A stretch of DNA of 64,000 nt from Plantibacter sp. ME-Dv--P-122b (GTDB lineage Bacteria; Actinomycetota; Actinomycetes; Actinomycetales; Microbacteriaceae), in assembly GCF_030209375.1 (NCBI RefSeq), contig NZ_JARVSC010000003.1, positions 124,001 to 188,000 of the forward strand, in the 5' to 3' direction. The notes beneath the pieces are model-generated. The model was not told the DNA's origin, ran no database searches, and was given only the letters and a program-made list of their open reading frames with translations. The translations under genes and the position numbers were made by a program. The first letter of the stretch is position 1. Each line of letters opens with the position of its first letter. Of the stretch, positions 25,237-34,003 are shown in pieces.

Positions 25237-26575
25237 TCACGGGCCCCGTCGTCGGGTGATCGGGGTGGTGGACTCCGACTCCTTCGTGAAGTGGGGCGCC
25301 GCCACCCTCTCCCGCGCGACGGGCTGGGACGTCGACCTCGTCCTCATCGAGAGCGACGTGTCCGCCACGGACCGGCAGGTGGACATCGCCCTGCTCCACA
25401 CGGCGTTCGAGGGTCGGACCGTCCGGCGCCTGTCACTCCGACGACTCGTCGACCTCATCCGGATCGAGCAGCCGGACGGGGTGTTCGTCTCCACCCGTGG
25501 GCCGGTCGCCGAGGTCGTCATCTCGGAGCTCCTCGCGCTCGGACGCGCGACGCGTCCGGTGCTGCTCACCGGCCTCCCGGGCATCTCCATCCCGGCGAAG
25601 TGGAAGGGGATCTTCCTCCGTGCGCAGGCGGACGTCTTCGTCCTGCACAGCCACCGGGAGGTCGCCGCCTACCGCGAGCTGGCGGTGGCCCACGGGGTCG
25701 AGCCGGCGTTCGCGCTCGCGACCCTGCCGTTCCTGACGGACGCGGCGACCGAGCCACCGGCCGAGCCCGCCCCGCGTACCCGGGTAATCTTCGCCGCCCA
25801 GGCCACCGTCCCGGCCGATCGCGGCGACCGGCTCCGGATCCTCTCCTGGCTGCGGACCCTCGCGATCCGGCACCGTGACCTCGATGTCGTGATCAAGGTG
25901 CGCGGCCTCGCCGGCGACCCGCAGACGCATCACGAGCACTACCCCTTCGACACCCTCCTGACCGGGCCGACACCCGACAACCTGCGGGTCGCCACCGGTT
26001 CGATGGCGGTCCACCTCGGCCACGCGGCCGGGCTCGTCACCGTGAGTTCCACCGCCGCGATCGAAGCCATCGCCGCCGGCGTGCCGGTCATCCTGCTCGA
26101 CGACTTCGGTGTGGACCCGGCGCTCATCAACACCGTCTTCGAGGGCAGCGGGCTGCTGGCCTCCAAGGACGACCTCATGGCCGCCCGGTTCCGGCACCCG
26201 AACCCGGACTGGCTGCAGCAGAACTACTTCCACCCCGTCGAGGAGGACGACTGGATCCAGCGGTCGGAGGAGGCGTTCGTCGCGCGCGACCTCGGGACCC
26301 TGCCGATCCGTCCTCGCGCACGACGCAGTCGCGGCGGCATGCTCCGCACCGGTTGGGAGCGTCGTCGGGCGTTCGGGCGAGCCGACACGAGCGCGCTGGG
26401 CACGGTCGCCTTCGTCATCGGGCGGCCACTGCAGATCGTTCGTCGTCTGGTCCGTCGCGCTCGAGGCGTCCAGCCGGCCGAACGCCGACCGATCCCCTCC
26501 CGTCGGCTCGCGCCGATCGAGACGGAGACGCCGGTGCGCGCTCCGCACGGGGCTCGTCACCGAACGGCTCGCTGA
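25229..26575 (+). CDS. Putative glycosyltransferase of the nonulosonate cluster (DUF6716-like)
   Basis: A 448-residue soluble protein beginning with a Rossmann-like strand (VIGVVDSDSFVKWGAATL), with a second nucleotide-sugar-type half containing GLVTVSSTAAIEAIAAGVPVILLDDFG near residue 268. This resembles GT-B glycosyltransferases, and I believe it belongs to the DUF6716 putative glycosyltransferase family. The ATG at 25229 overlaps neuB by eight bases. With neuA and neuB in the same operon, the obvious role is transfer of the CMP-activated sugar onto a cell-wall or capsule acceptor. The basic C-terminus (about 370-448) may bind membrane or polymer. Confidence 0.7.
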   Translation: MPDHGPRRRVIGVVDSDSFVKWGAATLSRATGWDVDLVLIESDVSATDRQVDIALLHTAFEGRTVRRLSLRRLVDLIRIEQPDGVFVSTRGPVAEVVISELLALGRATRPVLLTGLPGISIPAKWKGIFLRAQADVFVLHSHREVAAYRELAVAHGVEPAFALATLPFLTDAATEPPAEPAPRTRVIFAAQATVPADRGDRLRILSWLRTLAIRHRDLDVVIKVRGLAGDPQTHHEHYPFDTLLTGPTPDNLRVATGSMAVHLGHAAGLVTVSSTAAIEAIAAGVPVILLDDFGVDPALINTVFEGSGLLASKDDLMAARFRHPNPDWLQQNYFHPVEEDDWIQRSEEAFVARDLGTLPIRPRARRSRGGMLRTGWERRRAFGRADTSALGTVAFVIGRPLQIVRRLVRRARGVQPAERRPIPSRRLAPIETETPVRAPHGARHRTAR

Positions 26576-26594
26576 CGAGATCGCCGTTCGACCG

Positions 26595-26622
26595 GAGCCC
26601 GGTCGGACGGCGCTCCGGGCTC
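26595..26622. terminator. Terminator between the nonulosonate cluster and ispG
   Basis: GAGCCCGG (26595-26602) pairs with CCGGGCTC (26615-26622) across a 12-base loop. The right arm overlaps the ispG stop codon. It separates two convergent transcription units. Confidence 0.5.
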
Positions 26623-27781
26623 AGTTGGAGCCGACCGTCACCACCGGTGCGCCCGTGGAGGTGTCGTCGGCGGGCATCTCGGCGGCGAGACGGTTGGCCT
26701 CCTGGATGAGCGTCGCGACGATCTCCGACTCCGGCACCGTCTTGATGACCTCGCCCTTGACGAAGATCTGGCCCTTGCCGTTGCCGCTCGCGACACCGAG
26801 GTCGGCCTCGCGAGCCTCTCCGGGGCCGTTCACGACGCAGCCCATGACGGCGACGCGCAGGGGGACGCTCATCCCCTCCAGGCCGTCGGTCACGTCGTTC
26901 GCGAGCTTGTAGACGTCGACCTGCGCGCGCCCGCAGCTCGGGCAGGAGACGATCTCGAGCTTGCGCTCGCGGAGGTTCAGCGACTGCAGGATCTGCAGCC
27001 CGACCTTGATCTCCTCCGCCGGAGGCGCGGAGAGCGAGACACGGATGGTGTCGCCGATGCCCTCGGAGAGCAGGATGCCGAACGCGGTCGCGCTCTTGAT
27101 GGTGCCCTGGAACGAGGGACCGGCCTCCGTCACACCGAGGTGCAGGGGCCAGTCACCGCGCTCCGCGAGCAGCCGATAGGCCTTCACCATGACGACCGGG
27201 TCGTTGTGCTTGACGGAGATCTTGAAGTCGTGGAAGTCGTGCTCCTCGAAGAGGCTCGCCTCCCAGACGGCGCTCTCGACGAGCGCTTCGGGGGTCGCCT
27301 TGCCGTACTTCTGCAGCAACCGCGGATCGAGGGACCCGGCGTTGACGCCGATGCGGAGGGAGACGCCGGCGGCCTTCGCGCGCCGGGCGATCTCGCCGAC
27401 CTGGTCGTCGAACTTCCGGATGTTGCCCGGATTGACGCGGACGGCCGCACACCCCGCGTCGATCGCGGCGTAGACGTAGGCGGGCTGGAAGTGGATGTCG
27501 GCGATCACCGGGATCTGACTCTTCTTCGCGATGATCGGCAGCACCTCGGCGTCGTCGCGGGTCGGGACGGCCACGCGGACGATGTCGCAGCCCGAGGCCG
27601 TGAGCTCGGCGATCTGCTGGAGGGTCGCGTTGATGTTGGTCGTCTGGGTCGTCGTCATCGACTGGACACTCACCGGGGCGTCGCCACCGACGAGCACCTT
27701 GCCGACCTTGATCTGTCGCGACTTGCGCCGCGGGCTGAGCGTCTCGGGAACCGACGGAAGACCCAGATTGATAGCTACCAC
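26621..27781 (-). CDS. ispG: 4-hydroxy-3-methylbut-2-enyl diphosphate synthase
   Basis: IspG (GcpE) reduces methylerythritol cyclodiphosphate in the MEP isoprenoid pathway. The 386-residue protein has the TIM-barrel half ([19 protein letters not shown] near residue 39, [13 protein letters not shown] near 95, [13 protein letters not shown] near 116) and the iron-sulfur half with [10 protein letters not shown] near 282 and [10 protein letters not shown] near 313 carrying the cluster cysteines. The GTG start lies seven bases after TAAGCT. dxr and rseP lie a few kilobases upstream on the same strand, a common actinobacterial grouping. Confidence 0.97.
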   Translation of the reverse strand: MVAINLGLPSVPETLSPRRKSRQIKVGKVLVGGDAPVSVQSMTTTQTTNINATLQQIAELTASGCDIVRVAVPTRDDAEVLPIIAKKSQIPVIADIHFQPAYVYAAIDAGCAAVRVNPGNIRKFDDQVGEIARRAKAAGVSLRIGVNAGSLDPRLLQKYGKATPEALVESAVWEASLFEEHDFHDFKISVKHNDPVVMVKAYRLLAERGDWPLHLGVTEAGPSFQGTIKSATAFGILLSEGIGDTIRVSLSAPPAEEIKVGLQILQSLNLRERKLEIVSCPSCGRAQVDVYKLANDVTDGLEGMSVPLRVAVMGCVVNGPGEAREADLGVASGNGKGQIFVKGEVIKTVPESEIVATLIQEANRLAAEMPADDTSTGAPVVTVGSN

Positions 27782-27788
27782 GAGCCTC

Positions 27789-27794
27789 AGCTTA
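27789..27794 (-). promoter_or_regulatory. -10 box of ispG (leaderless)
   Basis: TAAGCT on the minus strand is followed by seven bases and the ispG GTG. No ribosome binding site is present. Confidence 0.45.
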
Positions 27795-27857
27795 CGCGCG
27801 CGACGCCTCGCAGGCTCCCCGTGAGCTGAATGCCTGCTGGGACGGCGCGACGCGCGG

Positions 27858-28196
27858 TCAACGCGTGGGCGGCGCCTCGCGATTCGCGCGCAGGACGCCG
27901 AGCCGTTCCCGATACTCGACCTCGTCGATGTCGCCCTGGGCGAAGCGCTCGGCGAGCGTCTGTTCGGCGCTCCTGGCCCCGTCCTGACGCCAGGCCCACG
28001 GCGGGCCCTGGTGGCCGTCCGGGGACGCCCCGGACCAGGCCCGGCGACGCCACCGCCGACCGACCAGCGCGACGATGAGCACGATCACGCCGATCCAGAA
28101 CGCGGGGATGAGGAGCAACCAGAGGAGGTGCAAGCCCGGCCCGGGACCGCCGGGATGCATGGCGGTCGCGGCGAGCACGATCAGGGAGGTGGACAT
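27858..28196 (-). CDS. Small membrane protein with C-terminal SHOCT domain
   Basis: A 112-residue protein with a hydrophobic N-terminus (LIVLAATAM), one main transmembrane helix (about 23-45) followed by a basic stretch, and a C-terminal SHOCT domain (about 75-103, [22 protein letters not shown]). SHOCT domains are short oligomerisation modules at the ends of many bacterial proteins. A palindrome shared with the neighbouring two-component operon lies about 107 bases upstream, so it is probably a target of that response regulator. Confidence 0.8.
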   Translation of the reverse strand: MSTSLIVLAATAMHPGGPGPGLHLLWLLLIPAFWIGVIVLIVALVGRRWRRRAWSGASPDGHQGPPWAWRQDGARSAEQTLAERFAQGDIDEVEYRERLGVLRANREAPPTR

Positions 28197-28302
28197 GGAG
28201 CACTCCGTTCGTCGGGCGGACGACGACGACCGTCCTCCGCATCACGAACCCGAGCCTCCTCCGGACACCGTCGGAGGACATCCGACGACGGGACCGATCG
28301 TC

Positions 28303-28320
28303 TGACTCCCCCGGGAGTAC
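28303..28320. promoter_or_regulatory. Operator candidate upstream of the SHOCT gene
   Basis: TGACTCC-N4-GGAGTAC closely matches the palindrome upstream of the histidine kinase gene (30255-30272), with the same four-base spacer. It lies between the response regulator stop codon and the SHOCT gene. A site for the NarL-type regulator encoded next to it is the simplest explanation. Confidence 0.55.
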
Positions 28321-28333
28321 GACAGCCAGGCGT

Positions 28334-28993
28334 TCAGCTGCCCGGACTCACGAGCCCGCTCTCGTAGGCGATGACGACGAGCCGGACCCGGTCGCGCGCG
28401 GCGAGCTTCGACATGATGCGTGACACGTGGGTCTTCGCCGTGAGCGGGCTGAGGAACAGTGCCCCGCCGATCTCCTCGTTGGTGAGTCCGCGTCCGACGA
28501 GGCCCAGCACCTCGCGTTCGCGCTCCGTGAGGCCGGCGATCACGGTGTCGTCGAGCGGCGCGGCGATCGCTCCCGCGACCTGGGTGAGCAGCCGCCGCGT
28601 GACCCCGGGCGACAGCAGGGCGTCACCCGAGGCGACCACGCGGACGGCCCGGATCAGCTCGGCAGGTTCGGTGTCCTTGACGAGGAAGCCGCTCGCTCCG
28701 GCCCGGATCGCCTGCGCGACGTACTCGTCGAGTTCGAAGGTGGTGACGACGATGATGCGGGTGGCCTCGAGTGCCGGATCCGCGACGATGGCCTCGGTGG
28801 CGGCCAGGCCGTCCCCGCCGGGCATCCTGATGTCCATGAGGACCACGTCCGGCCGTTCCCGGCGGATGACGACGAGCGCCTCGTCCCCACCGGCCGCCTC
28901 GCCGACGACCTCGATGTCCGGCTCGCCGTCGAGCAGGGCGCGGAACCCGCCGCGGATGAGTGCCTGGTCGTCGGCGACCACCACGCGGATCAT
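28334..28993 (-). CDS. NarL/LuxR-family response regulator
   Basis: A 219-residue regulator: receiver domain with acidic pair D8-D9, phospho-accepting D54 in LMDIRMPGG and K107 in LVKDTEP, and a C-terminal LuxR helix-turn-helix (about 150-212, LTEREREVLGLVGRGLTNEEIG). The ATG overlaps the kinase stop codon by four bases. It probably binds the two GTACTCC-type palindromes in this region. Confidence 0.95.
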   Translation of the reverse strand: MIRVVVADDQALIRGGFRALLDGEPDIEVVGEAAGGDEALVVIRRERPDVVLMDIRMPGGDGLAATEAIVADPALEATRIIVVTTFELDEYVAQAIRAGASGFLVKDTEPAELIRAVRVVASGDALLSPGVTRRLLTQVAGAIAAPLDDTVIAGLTEREREVLGLVGRGLTNEEIGGALFLSPLTAKTHVSRIMSKLAARDRVRLVVIAYESGLVSPGS

Positions 28994-30198
28994 GCGACGC
29001 CTCGGACCGGCACCCGGGCCGTGACACGGAAGCCGCCGAGCGGACTCCGCCCGGACTCGAGGGTGCCGCCGAGGAGCTCGGCGCGCTCGGTCATGCCCAG
29101 GAGACCGTTCCCGTGCTCCGCGGGTCCGGGCGGGGCGCCGACTCCGTCGTCCTCCACGAGCAGGCGGTAGGTGCCGTCGACCTCGACGAGCTCGACGGAG
29201 ACCCGTCCGGCCTGCGCGTGCCGGAGGACGTTCGTGACGCTCTCCTGCGCGATCCGGTACAGCGCCTGCTGCACGGCCGCGCCGGGCGTGGAGACGAGGC
29301 GCAGGTCGAGCACCGCGTCGACGCCCTGGTCCCGGAGGGACTGGACGAGGACTGGTAGCGCCTCGAGATCCGGCCCCGGTCGCCTCGGCGCACCGGTCGT
29401 GGGGTCCTGAGCATCATCGGCACCACGGAGGACGTCGAGGAGGCCACGGACCTCGTCGAGCGATGCCTTGCTCGACCCCTTGATGTTCGTCAGCGCCTCC
29501 CTGGCCCGTTCGGGCTGCGTGTCCATGAGGTGCAGTCCCATGCCCGCCTGGACGGTGATCTGCGCGAGCGAGTGGGCGACCACGTCGTGCAACTCACGGG
29601 CGATGCGCACGCGCTCCTCCTGGGCGGCGGACGCCCGACGTTCGCCCTGCCGCCGGCGGTCCGCGTCGAGCTGTTCGCGTCGAGCGCGGAGCCCCTCGGC
29701 GAGGAGGAGGGCGACGATGACGAGGACGGTCGTCGCTCCGACGCGGAAGCCCGACAGCTCCCAGCCGAGGGCGAGGGCGACGGTCAGGACCAGCGCCCAG
29801 CCGAGGCCCAGCGACGGATAGGTCCAGCCGCGCGCCCCGCGGACGATGCCGGAGGCGGCGGCGAAGGCCAAGGCCACGGCCGGCGGCCCCCAGGTGGGGC
29901 CCGCCAGCATCGAGGCGCTCGACAACACGGCGACGGCCGCGACCGTCGGCCCGGGCGAGCGCCTGGCCGCGAGCAGGCAGAGCGCGCCGGCGACGGCCAG
30001 CAGGACGGCTGAGGAACGGGACCACCCCGAACCGCCGGCAGCCGGGCCGACCGCCCCGTGGAGGGCGATCACCGCGGTCGCGGGCACTTGGACGAGGAGC
30101 GACACGAGCACCGGTGTCAACAGGCGCCAGACGGGGCGCCCGGGTCGGCGATCGCCCGGCGTGATCCAGGGCGCCGAACCCGTCTCGACCGATGCCAT
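28990..30198 (-). CDS. NarL-type sensor histidine kinase (HisKA_3)
   Basis: A 402-residue kinase with an N-terminal membrane domain of about five or six helices (residues 25-170), a coiled linker, a HisKA_3 dimerisation domain with H204 in RIARELHDVVAHSL, and a HATPase_c domain (ALYRIAQESVTNVLRHAQA near 295, EDDGVGAPPGP near 344, GNGLLGMTERAELLGG near 358). There is almost no extracytoplasmic loop, so it likely senses the membrane itself. The start lies six bases after TAGCAT. A palindromic operator is centred about 65 bases upstream of the predicted transcription start. Confidence 0.95.
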   Translation of the reverse strand: MASVETGSAPWITPGDRRPGRPVWRLLTPVLVSLLVQVPATAVIALHGAVGPAAGGSGWSRSSAVLLAVAGALCLLAARRSPGPTVAAVAVLSSASMLAGPTWGPPAVALAFAAASGIVRGARGWTYPSLGLGWALVLTVALALGWELSGFRVGATTVLVIVALLLAEGLRARREQLDADRRRQGERRASAAQEERVRIARELHDVVAHSLAQITVQAGMGLHLMDTQPERAREALTNIKGSSKASLDEVRGLLDVLRGADDAQDPTTGAPRRPGPDLEALPVLVQSLRDQGVDAVLDLRLVSTPGAAVQQALYRIAQESVTNVLRHAQAGRVSVELVEVDGTYRLLVEDDGVGAPPGPAEHGNGLLGMTERAELLGGTLESGRSPLGGFRVTARVPVRGVA

Positions 30199-30204
30199 CC
30201 CTGC

Positions 30205-30210
30205 ATGCTA
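30205..30210 (-). promoter_or_regulatory. -10 box of the NarL-type two-component operon
   Basis: TAGCAT followed by six bases and the kinase ATG on the minus strand suggests leaderless transcription. The upstream operator is placed as expected for an activator. Confidence 0.5.
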
Positions 30211-30254
30211 CTCGCGGGTGGAAGCCGTCGCGTCGGCCGCTCGGTGCCTCCGCC

Positions 30255-30272
30255 GTACTCCAAGGGGAGTAC
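30255..30272. promoter_or_regulatory. Operator candidate upstream of the NarL-type kinase
   Basis: A perfect inverted repeat GTACTCC-N4-GGAGTAC. The same half-sites and spacing recur at 28303-28320. Autoregulation by the adjacent LuxR-type regulator is inferred. Confidence 0.6.
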
Positions 30273-30323
30273 CCGTCGTCGGCGGACCGGCTTGCTGGTG
30301 TCGACCCCGCAGCCGTGACCCGT

Positions 30324-31658
30324 CTACCCGAAGAGGTTGACCGGCTTGACGATGTCGGCGTAGACGAGGAGCGCGCTCATGCCGCCGAGGACGATCACGA
30401 CGCCGAAGGTGAGCGGGATGAGTCTCGCCGCGTCCACCGGCCCCGGATCACGACGTCGGAAGATCTTCGCGAAGCGGCGACGGATCGCCTCCCAGAGCGC
30501 GGCTGCGACGTGCCCGCCGTCGAGGGGCAGCAAGGGGATGAGGTTGAAGACGAAGAGCGCGACGTTCAGCGAGCCGAGGATGCCGAACACGGTCGCCGCC
30601 TTCGACGCGACCGGGATCTCGTCGAGGCTGACCACCTCGCCCACGACCCGTCCGACACCCACGACGCTCATCGGCCCGTTCGGGTCGCGCTCTCCGGATC
30701 CGAACGCGGCCTGCCCGACGTCGATGAGTCGCTGGGGCAGGTTCAGGATGATGTTGGCGGTCCGGGCGATCGTGTCGCCGACGGTCGGCAGGATCGTGGT
30801 GACGGGCTGCGCCACCATCTGCTGCTGCGGGGTGATCCCGACGAAGCCGACCTCATGGGTCTTCGCCGAGCCGTCGGCGTTCGTGACGATCTTGCCGGTC
30901 TCGGCGTCGACGACGTCCCGCTCGAGCAGCAACGGCGTCAGGGTGAGGTCGAGTCGCTGCTCACCGCGCGCGACCTCGAGGGCCAACGGCTTGCCCGGCG
31001 AATCCTGCACGGCCGCGGAGATCTCGGCGAAGGTGGAGATCGGGGTGCCGTCGATCGAGAGGATCGTGTCGCCCGGCTTCAAGCCCGCGGCAGCGGCCGG
31101 ACCCTGCGGATCGCCCGCCTCACAGCTCTGGCGGTCGCTCGTCGACGGCAACACGCACTCGTACACCGACGTCAGCGTGCTGCTCTGCTGAGGGACGCCG
31201 AACCCCGACACGGCGATACCGATGAACAGGACGGCGAGGACGAGGTTCATGAACGGCCCGCCGAGCATGACGACGATCCGCTTCCAGACGGGCAATCGGT
31301 AGAAGGTGCGCTCCTCGTCGCCGGCGCCGATCGTGTCGGCACTCGCCTCCCGCGCGTCCTGGACCAACGTGTCGAAGAAGCCGGTGCTGGCGTTCCGGGC
31401 GGCACCGCCGGGCTGCTTTGGCGGGAACATGCCGATCATCGAGATGTAGCCGCCGAGCGGGATCATCTTGACCCCGTACTCGGTCTCGCCCTTGCGGCGC
31501 GACCAGATGGTGCGGCCGAAGCCGATCATGTACTGGGTGACCCGCACGCCGAACAGCTTCGCGGGCACGAGGTGACCGACCTCGTGCAGCCCGATGGACA
31601 CGATGAGGCCCACGAGCACGATCACGATGCCGAGGAGGTAGAGGAGGACGGATTCCAC
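30324..31658 (-). CDS. rseP: Site-2 intramembrane metalloprotease, RseP/M50B family
   Basis: This 444-residue membrane protease cuts membrane-embedded substrates such as anti-sigma factors. The zinc motif HEVGH lies in the first helix at residues 25-29, a PDZ domain spans about 190-280 (GLKPGDTILSIDGTPI), and the second active-site motif FNLIPLLPLDGGHV lies near residue 385 with the metal-binding aspartate. Four main helices fit the M50B topology. The GTG start lies six bases after TAGGGT. dxr lies 85 bases upstream on the same strand. Confidence 0.95.
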   Translation of the reverse strand: MESVLLYLLGIVIVLVGLIVSIGLHEVGHLVPAKLFGVRVTQYMIGFGRTIWSRRKGETEYGVKMIPLGGYISMIGMFPPKQPGGAARNASTGFFDTLVQDAREASADTIGAGDEERTFYRLPVWKRIVVMLGGPFMNLVLAVLFIGIAVSGFGVPQQSSTLTSVYECVLPSTSDRQSCEAGDPQGPAAAAGLKPGDTILSIDGTPISTFAEISAAVQDSPGKPLALEVARGEQRLDLTLTPLLLERDVVDAETGKIVTNADGSAKTHEVGFVGITPQQQMVAQPVTTILPTVGDTIARTANIILNLPQRLIDVGQAAFGSGERDPNGPMSVVGVGRVVGEVVSLDEIPVASKAATVFGILGSLNVALFVFNLIPLLPLDGGHVAAALWEAIRRRFAKIFRRRDPGPVDAARLIPLTFGVVIVLGGMSALLVYADIVKPVNLFG

Positions 31659-31664
31659 GGCGCA

Positions 31665-31670
31665 ACCCTA
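31665..31670 (-). promoter_or_regulatory. -10 box of rseP (leaderless)
   Basis: TAGGGT on the minus strand is followed by six bases and the rseP GTG, so rseP can be transcribed separately from dxr. Confidence 0.45.
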
Positions 31671-31714
31671 CTCGCGCGGTCGGGTCACCGGCTGCACGCC
31701 GGCTGTACGGCCGC

Positions 31715-31728
31715 TCGGAAGCTTCCGA
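31715..31728. repeat. Perfect 14-base palindrome between dxr and rseP
   Basis: TCGGAAGCTTCCGA is fully symmetrical and lies 16 bases after the dxr stop codon, about 45 bases upstream of the rseP -10 box. It could be an operator or part of a weak terminator. Confidence 0.4.
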
Positions 31729-31743
31729 CGATGATCGAGCAGG

Positions 31744-32823
31744 TCAGCCGATGCGCTGCTGCGCGCGGGCCCTCGCCCAGCGCTCCGCCTCGGCGAGCGC
31801 CTCGCGGGTGAGCTCGCCCTCGGGCGCCTCATGATCGTCCACGACCGCGCGGACGGTGTCGAGGATGCCGAGGTAGCCCAGTCGACCCGCGTGGAAGGCC
31901 GCGACGGCTTCCTCGTTCGCCGCGTTGAACACGGCCGGATAGGTGCGACCCTGCCCACCCACGAGCTTGGCCAGTCGCACCGCAGGGAAGGCCTCGTGGT
32001 CGAGGGGCTCGAACGTCCACTGCTGGGGCGACGTCCAGTCGAGCGGGACGCCCACGCCGCCGACCCGGTTGGGCCAGTCGAGTCCGAGGGAGATAGGGAG
32101 CCGCATGTCGGGCGGCGAGGCCTGGGCGATGGTGGAACCGTCGATGAACTCGACCATCGAGTGGACGATCGACTGTGGGTGGACCGTCACCTCGATGCGG
32201 TCGTACGGGACGTCGAACAGCAGGTGCGCCTCGATCACCTCGAGCCCCTTGTTGACGAGGGTCGCCGAGTTCGTCGTGACGACGAGACCCATGTCCCAGG
32301 TGGGGTGGGCGAGCGCCTCGGCCGGCGTGACACCGACGAGTGACGCGCGGTCCCGTCCACGGAACGGCCCTCCCGAGGCGGTCAGGACGAGCCGGCGCAC
32401 CTCGGTGGCGGTGCCGGAACGGAGGGCCTGGGCGATCGCGGAATGCTCGGAGTCGACGGGCACGATCTGGCCGGGTGCCGCGATCCGCCGCACGAGGTCG
32501 CCACCGACGATGAGCGACTCCTTGTTCGCGAGCGCGAGCGTCCGGCCCGTCTCGAGGGCCGCAAGGGTCGGTCCCAGCCCGATGGAGCCCGTGATGCCGT
32601 TCAGCACCACGTCGGCGTCGACACTGCGGATGAGCCGCTCGGCGTCGGCCGCGCCCAGAGCCGTGTCGTCGACGTGGAAGGCGGCGGCCTGCTCGGCGAG
32701 GAGCTCGGCGTTCGAGCCGGCCGTCAGACCGACGATCTCGAAGCGGTCGCGGTCACCCCGGATGACGTCGAGTGCCTGCGTGCCGATCGAGCCGGTTGAT
32801 CCGAGGATGATGACGCGTCTCAC
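31744..32823 (-). CDS. dxr: 1-deoxy-D-xylulose-5-phosphate reductoisomerase
   Basis: Dxr makes methylerythritol phosphate with NADPH, the committing MEP step. The 359-residue protein has the NADPH-binding motif [14 protein letters not shown] at residues 8-21, [12 protein letters not shown] near 97, the metal-binding [14 protein letters not shown] near 121, SGGPFRG near 150, the substrate loop HPTWDMG near 174 and the terminal helical domain. The GTG at 32823 lies seven bases after TAGACT; the longer open frame is a shadow of the FKBP gene. Confidence 0.97.
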   Translation of the reverse strand: MRRVIILGSTGSIGTQALDVIRGDRDRFEIVGLTAGSNAELLAEQAAAFHVDDTALGAADAERLIRSVDADVVLNGITGSIGLGPTLAALETGRTLALANKESLIVGGDLVRRIAAPGQIVPVDSEHSAIAQALRSGTATEVRRLVLTASGGPFRGRDRASLVGVTPAEALAHPTWDMGLVVTTNSATLVNKGLEVIEAHLLFDVPYDRIEVTVHPQSIVHSMVEFIDGSTIAQASPPDMRLPISLGLDWPNRVGGVGVPLDWTSPQQWTFEPLDHEAFPAVRLAKLVGGQGRTYPAVFNAANEEAVAAFHAGRLGYLGILDTVRAVVDDHEAPEGELTREALAEAERWARARAQQRIG

Positions 32824-32830
32824 GGCGGTC

Positions 32831-32836
32831 AGTCTA
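32831..32836 (-). promoter_or_regulatory. -10 box of dxr (leaderless)
   Basis: TAGACT on the minus strand is followed by seven bases and the dxr GTG, with no ribosome binding site. Confidence 0.5.
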
Positions 32837-32858
32837 CGTCGGCGGCGGTGCGGGCCGC

Positions 32859-33857
32859 TCAGCCCGCGGCGGGAGCCGTGGTGCTGCTCGCGTCGAGGAT
32901 GTCGATGACGAACACGATGGTGTCGTCGGCTTCGATGCCCGCCTGGCTGTTGCCGCCGCTCGGTCCGTATCCGAGGTCGGGTGGGATGACGGCGATGACC
33001 TGCGATCCGATGTGCTGGCCGGCGATGGCGCTCGAGAAGCCCTTCACCACGGCGGACAGTTGGAAGTTGGTCGGCCCGTTGCCCCAGCTCTCGTCGAAGA
33101 CCTCGCCGGTCCGCCAGTTCACGCCCTGATAGTTGATGATCACTTCGGCGTCGGGCTGGACCACCGCGCCGTCGCCCTGCTTGAGGACCGCGACCTGGAG
33201 ATCGGCCGGGGCTGGCTCCTCGGGGATGGTGACCGTCGGCCGTCCAGCGGTGTCGAGTTCGACCGCCGGCATCCCGGCGACGGGCTCCTGCGGGACGCCG
33301 TCGGCCTTGGCGTCGCTGTGCACGGTGCTGAGGACGTCGGCGACGACGACCAGCGGCTGGTCGGCCTGGACCGTGCCGTCGCTCGAGCCGGCGGAACCGA
33401 ATCCGTCGCCCGCCGTGACGAACGCCGCGACGCGGGATCCGACCGTCGTGCACTCCACGGCCCGGACGAGCCCCTTCAGGTACTTCTGGTCGTTGACCAC
33501 GATCGCGGTCGCGGGGCTCGCACCGTAGGCGGTCTGCGCGACGATGGACCCGGTCACGGCGTTGTAGATGGACATCTCGACGAAGGTCGTGTCGCCGGGG
33601 TCGACCTGTTCGCCGTCACCCTTCGACACGATCGTCCGTTCGGTCGCGTCGGCGGCGAGCTTCCCCTTCGCGAAGGTGACCTCGGGGATCGAGCCGAAGT
33701 CGCCGCTCACGCTGATCGCCTTGGACGCCTTGCCGGCACTCGTGTCGGCGCACTCCCCCGGGCTGGCCAGCGCCTGCGACTGCGACGTCGCCGAACTGCA
33801 CGCGGTCAGCGACACGAGGGACGCGATGACGGCCAGAAGGCAGAGGCTCTTGCGCAC
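32859..33857 (-). CDS. FKBP-type peptidyl-prolyl isomerase lipoprotein
   Basis: A 332-residue exported lipoprotein: signal peptide with lipobox LTAC (Cys20), then two FKBP-like domains. The C-terminal one (about 225-322) is canonical ([45 protein letters not shown]). The N-terminal one (about 85-180, [25 protein letters not shown]) is degenerate and may serve as a chaperone domain. It should help fold exported proteins at the outer face of the membrane. The start is GTG at 33857. Confidence 0.9.
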   Translation of the reverse strand: MRKSLCLLAVIASLVSLTACSSATSQSQALASPGECADTSAGKASKAISVSGDFGSIPEVTFAKGKLAADATERTIVSKGDGEQVDPGDTTFVEMSIYNAVTGSIVAQTAYGASPATAIVVNDQKYLKGLVRAVECTTVGSRVAAFVTAGDGFGSAGSSDGTVQADQPLVVVADVLSTVHSDAKADGVPQEPVAGMPAVELDTAGRPTVTIPEEPAPADLQVAVLKQGDGAVVQPDAEVIINYQGVNWRTGEVFDESWGNGPTNFQLSAVVKGFSSAIAGQHIGSQVIAVIPPDLGYGPSGGNSQAGIEADDTIVFVIDILDASSTTAPAAG

Positions 33858-33990
33858 AGGGGAACTTTCGGTCGTTGCTGAGGGGTCGGTCCAGTTTCAC
33901 CCACCAGGCTCCATGCTGGCTGACAGCGCGCCGAACATCCGCGGTGCACGAGTACGCGTGAGTATGCCGGGTCGCGCATGCGACGGCGGG

Positions 33991-33996
33991 TACAGT
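33991..33996 (+). promoter_or_regulatory. -10 box of the acyltransferase gene (leaderless)
   Basis: TACAGT is followed by seven bases and the ATG at 34004. This supports that ATG over the in-frame GTG at 33998. Confidence 0.5.
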
Positions 33997-34003
33997 CGTG
34001 CGC

